Shown here: positions 19,251-24,984 of the stretch, in pieces
How the letters are laid out: each line of letters begins with the position of its first letter
How positions within the stretch are numbered: position 1 is the stretch's first letter
IMG/VR virus record: IMGVR_UViG_3300033991_000114
Span: 1-24,984 of that record
Length of the DNA stretch: 24,984 bases
DNA from: a virus
Direction: 5' to 3' (one strand)
The notes under the pieces: model-generated
Told to the model about the DNA's origin: nothing
The model's database searches: none
Seen by the model: the letters and a program-made list of their open reading frames with translations, nothing else
Made by a program: the position numbers and the translations under genes

Positions 19251-19396
19251 CAAATAAGGATAAAAAGGAATTGAGGCAACTCGTTAAAGAAGGATTTTCT
19301 TTTAAGGAAATGAGGGGAATAATGAATTGCTCTGATGCTACAATAAGAAATTACATAAAAGTTTTTACTCCTAAATCTAATAGGGGGATAAAATAA
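19247..19396 (+). CDS. Small helix-turn-helix protein, 49 residues
   Basis: ATG at 19247 overlaps the previous stop and follows a GGAGG box (19235-19239). The sequence ELRQLVKEGFSFKEMRGIM then CSDATIRNYIKVF has the spacing of a resolvase- or MerR-like HTH: helix, EG-S turn, short helix, then a recognition helix with T-I-R. The remainder is a short basic tail. Stop overlaps the next ATG (TAATG). A DNA-binding regulator or accessory protein is likely. Confidence 0.65.
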   Translation: MTNKDKKELRQLVKEGFSFKEMRGIMNCSDATIRNYIKVFTPKSNRGIK

Positions 19397-19935
19397 TGGC
19401 TAATCACGAAGATAGACCTCGCAGAGAAACAGTAGATTTATTGTTAGCTTTTTATAGAAAAAAAGATAATCAATCTAATAAAAAATGTATTAGAATGATT
19501 ATTAATGATTTTGAAAAAGATTTACAACTTTTAGAATACAGATGCAGATTATTAGGAGGGCATTGGAGAATACATCAAACAGTTAATAAAAGAGATACTA
19601 AAAAAGCAAGAATTTGGTTTTTACATAAATTAATAGATACCGATGTTTTTGATGGATGTTTGGATTCTTTATGGAGAACTGCTTTATTACAAAAAGAAAA
19701 TGCAGCAGAAAATAATTTTTTATTAGATGTAGATACCAATAATTCTTTTCAATTAGATGAAATAGAAAGAAGAATACCTAAAACAAAAATAATAAAATTA
19801 ATACAAACTCCTTCTGGATGGCATTATATTACAAAAGCATTTGATACAAGAAAAGTTTGTGAACTGCCTTATGTTACTTTAATTAAAGATGGATATTATT
19901 TTATAAAGGAAATAAAAGGAAAAGATGCCTTATAA
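19396..19935 (+). CDS. Putative minimal AEP-like (primase-polymerase fold) protein
   Basis: The 179-residue protein has an N-terminal helical part with RPRRETVDLLLAFY, then GGHWRIHQTVNKRD and WFLHKLIDTDVF. The C-terminal half has LLDVDTN (Asp111, Asp113), then, after a helix with DEIERRIPKTK, IQTPSGWHYITKAFD (His143) and VTLIKDGYYFIK. A hydrophobic strand with DxD followed by S-G-x-H is the signature of archaeo-eukaryotic primases; the primase-helicase at 6324 shows the same order (VDFDD, GGKHYVF). The third motif is less clear. I recall similar phage proteins labelled hypothetical. It could prime, nick-fill or cleave; the function is unproven. Confidence 0.55.
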   Translation: MANHEDRPRRETVDLLLAFYRKKDNQSNKKCIRMIINDFEKDLQLLEYRCRLLGGHWRIHQTVNKRDTKKARIWFLHKLIDTDVFDGCLDSLWRTALLQKENAAENNFLLDVDTNNSFQLDEIERRIPKTKIIKLIQTPSGWHYITKAFDTRKVCELPYVTLIKDGYYFIKEIKGKDAL

Positions 19936-20083
19936 TGATGATTGTTTTTATTTAGGATATTGTAAATCTTGTCAAAAATTTGATGCACTTAAAAATGGAT
20001 TGTGTGCAAAATGTCAAGATAAAGATTTTCCTGATGTTTTTAAAGATATTTTTGGAGGATTTGATGAGCAAAAAGAAAAATAA
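19925..20083 (+). CDS. Small zinc-ribbon protein, 52 residues
   Basis: ATG at 19925 opens MPYNDDCFYLGYCKSCQKFD, then LCAKCQDKDFPDVFKDIFGG and a charged end. Two CxxC pairs form a short zinc ribbon. It overlaps the previous gene by 11 bases and the methyltransferase by 20. The SD box GGAGG of that gene is within it. A longer frame over this region (from 19980) reads as a shadow. Confidence 0.65.
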   Translation: MPYNDDCFYLGYCKSCQKFDALKNGLCAKCQDKDFPDVFKDIFGGFDEQKEK

Positions 20084-20567
20084 ATTTATTTTAGATGCTT
20101 GCTGCGGAGGAAGACAAATGTGGTTTGATAAATATAATAAAAATACTATTTATATGGATATTAGAGAAGAAAAGAAAGGAGCTATAAAACTTCAACCAAA
20201 TTGGTGCGTAACTCCCGATATTATTGGCGACTATAGAAATATTCCTTTTAAAGATAAATCATTTAAATTGATTATATGGGATATTCCGCATACTTTAGGA
20301 AAGAAAATTAATGGAATTATTCAAAGAAAATATGGTTATTTAGATAGAGATACTTATGAAGAAGATTTAAAAAATGGATTTATTAATATTTGGAGGATGT
20401 TAGATGATTATGGTATTTTAGAGTTCAAGTATGCTGTTATAAGTATTCCTGTAAAGGAAATTTTAAATTTATTTCCACAAAAACCTTTATTTGGAACGGT
20501 AACTAAAAAAGGAGTTAATACTACATTCTGGTTTTGTTTTATGAAAATACCTGAAAATGAAAAATAA
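20064..20567 (+). CDS. SAM-dependent methyltransferase, DPPH-like family
   Basis: The frame is open from 19980, but GGAGG (20054-20058) fixes the start at ATG 20064, giving 167 residues. They include KFILDACCGGRQMWFDKYN (SAM motif I), YMDIREE, then PDIIGDYRNIPFKDKSFKLIIWDIPH, followed by helical segments and a strand end (FWFCFMKI). In relatives I recall, the catalytic motif reads DPPH; here it is DIPH. The fold is that of a Rossmann-type methyltransferase, probably for DNA. Target base and specificity unknown. Confidence 0.7.
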   Translation: MSKKKNKFILDACCGGRQMWFDKYNKNTIYMDIREEKKGAIKLQPNWCVTPDIIGDYRNIPFKDKSFKLIIWDIPHTLGKKINGIIQRKYGYLDRDTYEEDLKNGFINIWRMLDDYGILEFKYAVISIPVKEILNLFPQKPLFGTVTKKGVNTTFWFCFMKIPENEK

Positions 20568-20835
20568 AAAATCATTAAGTAATTGTTGTAGAGCCGAAAT
20601 TAAATTTTCAGAATTTGCTCCCGATTTTATTGGAGATAATTCTAAAGAAATGAAAATAGGAACTTGTTCTGCTATTTGTATCAAATGTAACAAATCATGC
20701 AATTTTTATGTTCCTATTAGAAAAACTTGGAATAGAAAACCACAAACTCAAATTATTCCTAACAAAAAGAAACAAAAATCTACAAAATTAACTCCGAAAG
20801 AATTACAAGAACTACATAAAAATGAGGATTTTTAA
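20557..20835 (+). CDS. Small zinc-binding protein
   Basis: A 92-residue protein with SNCCRAEI near the start, then GTCSAICIKCNKSCNFYV: a CC...C...CxxC(x)C pattern seen in many small phage zinc proteins. The C-terminal half is Lys-rich and probably disordered. It overlaps the methyltransferase by 11 bases. Role unknown, but zinc binding is likely. Confidence 0.6.
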   Translation: MKNKKSLSNCCRAEIKFSEFAPDFIGDNSKEMKIGTCSAICIKCNKSCNFYVPIRKTWNRKPQTQIIPNKKKQKSTKLTPKELQELHKNEDF

Positions 20836-20836
20836 A

Positions 20837-20890
20837 ATGACTAATCCAAAATATTATTGTAAATACGATAAGGAAATTAAAAAATTATGA
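20837..20890 (+). CDS. 17-residue coupling ORF
   Basis: ATG at 20837 opens MTNPKYYCKYDKEIKKL and ends in a TGA that overlaps the next ATG (ATGA). Too short to judge as a protein; its position suggests it couples translation of the two flanking genes. Confidence 0.3.
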   Translation: MTNPKYYCKYDKEIKKL

Positions 20891-21135
20891 AATCATTTAA
20901 ATGGGTAGACCACATATATTCTAAAATGCGATATAGATACTTCGATATTTATTTTTATCAATATCTATTTCGCAAAGCAGATAACCCAGGATGGTGTTCG
21001 GATAATAAATTTAAAGATTTCTGGAATAGATTGCAATGTAGATGGCGTAATCATCCTTGTGGTTATATTTTTTATAATCCAGGTGCATACGAACCAGATG
21101 TTGGATGTATTGATTGCGGAGATGAAATAGGATGA
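20887..21135 (+). CDS. Small protein with Cys-rich C-terminal domain
   Basis: An 82-residue protein. The C-terminal part CRWRNHPCGYIFYNPGAYEPDVGC..CGDEIG follows a pattern I recall from other phage proteins (W-NHP-G-x-x-YNPGG-EPD-C-x-x-C), probably a zinc-binding unit. The N-terminal half is aromatic and basic (YRYFDIYFYQYLF). ATGA overlaps at both ends tie it to SbcC. Function unknown. Confidence 0.6.
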   Translation: MKSFKWVDHIYSKMRYRYFDIYFYQYLFRKADNPGWCSDNKFKDFWNRLQCRWRNHPCGYIFYNPGAYEPDVGCIDCGDEIG

Positions 21136-23204
21136 TAATACAATCTCTTAAACTCATTAATTTTCAATTATTTAAAGAAGCCGAGATTAATTTCTCAAAA
21201 ACCAACCTCATAACTGGAATTAATTTTGATAGTGAGGAATTGGATTCTTCTTTTTCTGGTAATGGAGCTGGAAAAACATCTATCATAAATGGATTATTAT
21301 TTGTTTTATTTGGGGAAGTAACTAATTTAACTTTAAAAGATTTAATTAGAATTGAAGAAAAAGAATGTTCAGTTATTTGTGAAATAACCAACAATAACGA
21401 ACATTACAGAATAATAAGAAAAATTCCTTCCAATTTAGAAATTTATAGTGATAAGGGAGAACATAAATTTTCTACTCAAACTATTGCCCAAAAATTTATC
21501 AACGAATTAATTGGCGAAGACCTAAATCATTTCAGGATGTATAGAACCATAGACCAAACTAAAGGAATAAATTTGTTAGATTTAGGAATTGTATCTCTTA
21601 GAAAAAATTTAATGGACATCGTAAATAATCAATTTATAGAAATAAGAAATAATTTATTAGCCAAAAAATTAGAGAGAGAAAGATTTTCTGTAACTAAGAA
21701 ACTTTATCATTTTTATATATCTACTAAAAGAGAAGAAATCTTAAATAATGGACTATTAAAATTAAATAGCGAAGAATCTAATATTTTAAAAGATAAAAGA
21801 GAGCAAGAAAAAGCAATTAATGATTTGTCTTTAAAAATAAAAAATAACGAAACTCAAACAATAAATCTTACCAAAATGAATCAAGATTATGTAAAAAAAT
21901 CTATTGACATTGAGAAAAAAATAAATAATTATCAAATAGAAATTAAGGAATTACAAAATACGGAAACAAAACCAATTGAAAAAATAGATTACGATTTGCA
22001 GATTACTAAAATAGAAAAAGAAATATCTGAGTTAGATAAAAAATTACAAAATAAAGAAAATGAAGAATCTACCAAATCCACAATAGAAAAAATTATATTT
22101 GCCATTCATGATTTGGAAACAGACATTAACGATATAACTAAAGATAATGATAAATTAATAAAAGAAATAGAGGGGCTAAACCAAGTACAAATAGGAACTA
22201 AATGTGATAGATGCGGTTCGTTAGTATCAAAAGAATATAAAGAAGCCTATGAAAATGATAAAGCAAATAAATTACAAAGCAATAAAATTTCGATTAATAA
22301 CTTACAAGAAAAAATAAATACAGAAAAGGAATTACTAATCTCTACCGAAAAAGAGTTAGATAAAATAAAAAAAGAGAGAATTAAATTAGAATTCGAATTG
22401 GGGGATTTAAGGAAAACACTTAAATTATTAAATACACAAAAAGCAAAATATAACGAAGAACTGATGATGACGAGCAAAATAGAATCTGGAAAACAAAAAT
22501 ATGAAGAATTAATTAAATTAAGCAAAGAGCAAATCATTGACTACGAAAAACAAACAAAAGATAATAATAAAATAATAGAACAACTAACATTAGAAATAGA
22601 GCAGTCAAAATTCAAATTAAAAGAAGAAGAAAGTTGCCTAAATTACTACAATTCTTTATATGAAGAAATACAAAATAATGTAAGAAAAACTAAAGAATAC
22701 CTAATGAAACTCAATGAGGCTAAAAAATTCTCTTCTTATAAATACACAAAGTCCGATATTCAATTGTATGCGGATGCTATAAAAACATTAGATTCTTTTA
22801 GTGCTTATTATGTAATGGAATGGTTAAATAATCTTTCTTTAATAATAAATAATTTACTTAAACCAATTAACATTAGTGTGGAGTTTTCAATAGAAAAAGA
22901 TTTTATAAAAGTAAACAATGCAGGACAAGAATTAAAATACGAACAATTGTCAAGCGGTCAGAAGACCTTCTTAAATACAATCTTTAAGGTGGGTATTTTA
23001 ATGAATGAAGGAATTCACGATGGGCTTTTGGTCATAGATGAAGGAATAAACACCTGCGACCAAATTAGTTTTAATAAATTATTGGAAATAATTAATAATT
23101 TAAATTTTCAATCAATCATCATTTATCAAAATTGTTCCAAAGAAATAAAAGAAATAAATTATATTAATACAGAAAGAAAAAATGGCGAAAGTAAAATTAA
23201 ATAA
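21132..23204 (+). CDS. sbcC: SbcC/Rad50-like (gp46-type) ATPase
   Basis: The 690-residue protein has the parts of a Rad50-type ATPase: LINFQLFKEAEI, Walker A GNGAGKTS (43-50, Lys48), a Glu/Lys/Leu/Asn-rich coiled coil from about residue 180 to 560, a zinc hook CDRCG in its middle (Cys358, Cys361), signature LSSGQKT (606-612) and Walker B LLVIDEG (Asp636, Glu637). Two of these proteins join at the hook and work with SbcD (17677) to process DNA ends. Length is like T4 gp46 (about 560) plus extra coiled coil. The orphan lobe at 9961 is its nearest relative in the window. Confidence 0.92.
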   Translation: MIIQSLKLINFQLFKEAEINFSKTNLITGINFDSEELDSSFSGNGAGKTSIINGLLFVLFGEVTNLTLKDLIRIEEKECSVICEITNNNEHYRIIRKIPSNLEIYSDKGEHKFSTQTIAQKFINELIGEDLNHFRMYRTIDQTKGINLLDLGIVSLRKNLMDIVNNQFIEIRNNLLAKKLERERFSVTKKLYHFYISTKREEILNNGLLKLNSEESNILKDKREQEKAINDLSLKIKNNETQTINLTKMNQDYVKKSIDIEKKINNYQIEIKELQNTETKPIEKIDYDLQITKIEKEISELDKKLQNKENEESTKSTIEKIIFAIHDLETDINDITKDNDKLIKEIEGLNQVQIGTKCDRCGSLVSKEYKEAYENDKANKLQSNKISINNLQEKINTEKELLISTEKELDKIKKERIKLEFELGDLRKTLKLLNTQKAKYNEELMMTSKIESGKQKYEELIKLSKEQIIDYEKQTKDNNKIIEQLTLEIEQSKFKLKEEESCLNYYNSLYEEIQNNVRKTKEYLMKLNEAKKFSSYKYTKSDIQLYADAIKTLDSFSAYYVMEWLNNLSLIINNLLKPINISVEFSIEKDFIKVNNAGQELKYEQLSSGQKTFLNTIFKVGILMNEGIHDGLLVIDEGINTCDQISFNKLLEIINNLNFQSIIIYQNCSKEIKEINYINTERKNGESKIK

Positions 23205-23460
23205 AAAGAGACATTTTTCTTGTAAGAATTGCAATTGTCAAGAAAAAGTAAGATTTAAGAATGGTGTATTATTTTGCTTTGGTTTAGTAAAAAAACCATA
23301 TTATAAAGAAGATGATTTTAGATTTTGTATAATTAAAAATAAAAAAAGAAATGCAAATGAAGTTATGTTAGAAGAACTGTATACTCTTCTTATGGGATTA
23401 TCAAGAATTCTTTTTCAAAAAAGATTAGAGGATATAAACAAATGTTCAAAAAAATCCTAA
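23182..23460 (+). CDS. Small Cys-containing protein of unknown function
   Basis: A 92-residue protein overlapping SbcC by 23 bases. The basic start (KVKLNKKRHFSCKNCNCQEKVRF) has three Cys in a CxxCxC cluster, with later Cys in FCFG and RFCII, so zinc binding is possible. A helix with EVMLEELYTLLMGLSRILF follows. No family recognised. Confidence 0.55.
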   Translation: MAKVKLNKKRHFSCKNCNCQEKVRFKNGVLFCFGLVKKPYYKEDDFRFCIIKNKKRNANEVMLEELYTLLMGLSRILFQKRLEDINKCSKKS

Positions 23461-23594
23461 AATACATTCTTATAATTTATGTAGTTTATAAAGTTCTTTA
23501 TCTTTTAGAATTGTTAGTAAATATTATTAGTATAAATACTCAAATTTTGCAAAATTTATTGGATTTATTTTCTAAATCTAAAATATTCAGATGA
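23442..23594 (+). CDS. Small membrane peptide, 50 residues
   Basis: ATG at 23442 opens MFKKILKYILIIYVVYKVLY and continues LLELLVNIISI with a polar-amphipathic end. One hydrophobic helix with a basic N-terminus makes a membrane peptide likely. It overlaps its neighbours by 19 bases upstream and in the ATGA manner downstream. No family known. Confidence 0.55.
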   Translation: MFKKILKYILIIYVVYKVLYLLELLVNIISINTQILQNLLDLFSKSKIFR

Positions 23595-24073
23595 ATAAAT
23601 TAATTTCTAAAACCTGTATTATTTGTAAAACAAGATTTAATAATTACTCCAAAACTCAAAAATGTTGTTCTATGATTTGCAGAGATATTCGCAGAAGTTA
23701 TTTAGATTATCAAAAAACTCAAAAAATATTAAATAAATTGTCTAAAGATTTTCTAATCTGGTTTGCTGGTTTTTGGGAAGGAGAAGGACATTTAGGATGC
23801 TCTATAAAAAGATTTAGAAACAAAAATTATAAAGCATTTAGATTTCAGTTAACACAAAAAGATAAAGCATTTTTGAACAATCTAAAGAAAATTTTTAAAC
23901 AAGGATGCGTTTATGGGATTTATTATCAAATAACAGGAACGGGGAAAATTTTAGCATTTTTAAATATTCTAATTCTTTATATTAAACTTAAACATAGAAA
24001 AAAACAAATTAAAAATTTTTTAAATTGGTTACATTCTAAGCAATTAATAAAATATCTAAAAAAACATAAATAA
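23591..24073 (+). CDS. LAGLIDADG homing endonuclease with N-terminal zinc finger
   Basis: The 160-residue protein starts with a Cys finger (CIICKTRF, CCSMIC), then FLIWFAGFWEGEGHLGC, which is the LAGLIDADG helix with its acidic end (residues about 57-68), followed by a strand, FQLTQKDKAFLNNLKKIF, then YYQITGTGKILAFLNIL and a basic helix. A single LAGLIDADG motif means the enzyme would act as a dimer. It is a free-standing nuclease, not inside an intron or intein as far as visible. It follows the membrane peptide with ATGA overlap. Confidence 0.85.
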   Translation: MNKLISKTCIICKTRFNNYSKTQKCCSMICRDIRRSYLDYQKTQKILNKLSKDFLIWFAGFWEGEGHLGCSIKRFRNKNYKAFRFQLTQKDKAFLNNLKKIFKQGCVYGIYYQITGTGKILAFLNILILYIKLKHRKKQIKNFLNWLHSKQLIKYLKKHK

Positions 24074-24084
24074 AGGTGGTTTAG

Positions 24085-24843
24085 ATGATTAATATAAAAA
24101 ATAATCCAAAATGTAGGATAGGCGAATGTAAGAAATGCAAATGCCCTATAGATATTAGAGCAAAAAATAAACTATGTATCGATTGTTGGAGAAAATTTGC
24201 AATAGGAAAAAAAGCCTCTTGGTATGGAAGAAAGCATACTAAAAAAACAAAAATAAAAATGAGCAAAGCACAAAAAAGAAATAAACATGCTTTTAAAAAT
24301 GGAAAATCCAAATGTATTGGTTGCAATAAAGAAATATGTTATGGAAGTAAAAGATGTGTTAGATGTTTTCATAAAATATTATCAAAAAAATTTAAAGAAA
24401 AAAAACCAAGTAAAAAATGTATAGAAGCATCTATCAAAGCAAATTCTCATCCCATGTCTAAAGAAATAAAAAACAAAATAAAAGAATCAATGAAGGGCAA
24501 AAATAAAGGGAAACGAAGTGCTTTATTTGGTAAGCCCGCTCCATTTATTAAAAAAATAAAATATAAAGGCATAAAAATGAGGTCTTCTTGGGAAGTAGCT
24601 TATGCCAAGTATTTAGACCGACAAGGTATTAAATGGTTATACGAATCTAAAACATTTGATTTAGGTGATACTACTTATACTCCTGACTTTTATCTTCCAG
24701 AAAGCGATACTTATGTGGAGATTAAAGGCAGATGGTTTGGAGATTCCAAAAAGAAATTTGATTTGTTTAGAAAAAAATATTATAGCATGAATATTATTTT
24801 ATTAATGAAAAAAGAATTATTAAAATTAAAAATATTAAAATGA
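24085..24843 (+). CDS. NUMOD3-type zinc-finger PD-(D/E)XK homing endonuclease
   Basis: The 252-residue protein, preceded by AAAGGTGG, has two or three Cys fingers in the first 100 residues (CKKCKCPI, CIDCW, CIGC, CVRCF). Between and after them lie NUMOD3-like helices (GRKHTKKTKIKMSKAQK; NKIKESMKGKN). The C-terminal domain reads MRSSWEVAYAKYLDRQGI, TYTPD(201)FYLP, YVE(212)IK(214)G: a PD-(D/E)XK active site. The W-KFAIGKKAS segment is shared with the HNH protein at 1551. This is a typical mobile nuclease with NUMOD DNA-binding repeats. Its stop overlaps the next ATG. Confidence 0.85.
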   Translation: MINIKNNPKCRIGECKKCKCPIDIRAKNKLCIDCWRKFAIGKKASWYGRKHTKKTKIKMSKAQKRNKHAFKNGKSKCIGCNKEICYGSKRCVRCFHKILSKKFKEKKPSKKCIEASIKANSHPMSKEIKNKIKESMKGKNKGKRSALFGKPAPFIKKIKYKGIKMRSSWEVAYAKYLDRQGIKWLYESKTFDLGDTTYTPDFYLPESDTYVEIKGRWFGDSKKKFDLFRKKYYSMNIILLMKKELLKLKILK

Positions 24844-24984
24844 TATTAAAAATTTTTGTTTGGATGATTATTTTGGCATATTTTCATGCCCGTCAAGAGA
24901 CCGAAATCGAAGGAAAAGCAGGATGGGCAAGACATTTGCCTACTTTTAGAATTTCGACATTTATAACAAAATTGTGGTTTGGAA
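24840..24984 (+). CDS. Membrane protein, partial at the right edge
   Basis: ATG at 24840 in an ATGA overlap opens MILKIFVWMIILAYFHAR, an N-terminal hydrophobic helix, then EIEGKAGWARHLPTFRI and on past the window edge. The EGKxGWA..LP(T)(W/F)R pattern recalls small phage membrane proteins with unknown roles. Only 48 residues are visible. Confidence 0.6.
   Translation, partial: MILKIFVWMIILAYFHARQETEIEGKAGWARHLPTFRISTFITKLWFG

Noticed and set aside
19980-20063. N-terminal extension of the methyltransferase at 20064
   Set aside because: A GGAGG box fixes the start at 20064, and a zinc-ribbon gene occupies the upstream bases in another frame.
101-24372. Many antisense open frames of 60-125 codons
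   Set aside because: They run opposite to well-supported genes, are rich in Ser, Leu, Phe and Ile as expected from the reverse of AT-rich coding sequence, and have no SD boxes or recognisable motifs.
1-24984. Alternative genetic code (stop recoding)
   Set aside because: TAA, TAG (RNA ligase end at 9959-9961) and TGA (many ATGA junctions) all end conserved genes, and no conserved protein is interrupted by an in-frame TAG or TGA.
1-24984. CRISPR arrays, tRNA or rRNA genes
   Set aside because: No regularly spaced repeats and no cloverleaf or rRNA-like stretch noticed; coding density leaves almost no room. A tRNA search was not possible here.

Overview
The window looks like the replication and recombination part of a large, very AT-rich double-stranded DNA tailed-phage genome. 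No A+T count was made; by eye roughly 70% or more. Every gene I can support lies on the + strand. Genes are packed almost without gaps and are mostly joined by start/stop overlaps (ATGA, TAATG) with clear Shine-Dalgarno (SD) boxes. TAA, TAG and TGA all act as stops, so the code is standard. The SD boxes, a phage copy of ribosomal protein bS21 and a UvsX/RecA-like recombinase point to a bacterial host. No structural, packaging or lysis gene, tRNA, rRNA or CRISPR array was recognised.

Layout. 1-1550: a nucleoside 2-deoxyribosyltransferase-like protein interrupted by an intein whose start lies off the left edge, an endonuclease VII-like homing enzyme, and a dATP/dGTP diphosphohydrolase-like protein. 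1551-5076: an HNH enzyme lacking a normal start codon, bS21, a helical protein, a 5'-3' exonuclease of the FEN/RNase H type, another HNH enzyme and small unknowns. 5079-8545: a possible OB-fold/zinc-ribbon DNA-binding protein, an HNH enzyme, a zinc-ribbon/Prim-Pol/helicase fusion, and a PD-(D/E)XK nuclease. 8542-11755: small unknowns, an RNA ligase, an orphan SbcC-like N-lobe, a UvsX/RecA-like recombinase with an AT-hook-like N-terminus, and a cREC domain protein. 11757-15349: an HNH enzyme, a family B DNA polymerase and a RuvC-like resolvase. 15346-17150: tiny ORFs, membrane peptides, a methyltransferase and an apparently frameshifted membrane gene. 17147-23204: an MT-A70 methyltransferase, SbcD-like phosphoesterase, a zinc-finger/PD-(D/E)XK enzyme, a small HTH protein, a second possible primase-polymerase-like protein, a third methyltransferase, zinc-binding proteins and SbcC. 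23182-24984: a small Cys protein, a membrane peptide, two more homing-type nucleases and a partial membrane protein.

How it fits together. The window encodes primer synthesis and unwinding (Prim-Pol/helicase), DNA synthesis and proofreading (PolB), primer or flap removal (exonuclease), break resection (SbcC/SbcD), strand exchange (UvsX/RecA) and junction cleavage (RuvC-like and PD-(D/E)XK nucleases). Three methyltransferases may modify the DNA. RNA ligase, cREC protein and bS21 suggest RNA repair and ribosome take-over. About one fifth of the window is homing-type nuclease sequence (eight free-standing genes plus the intein). The most notable points are the intein host, bS21, the RNA ligase/cREC pair, the orphan SbcC lobe, the second primase-like protein and several small ORFs in overlapping frames.
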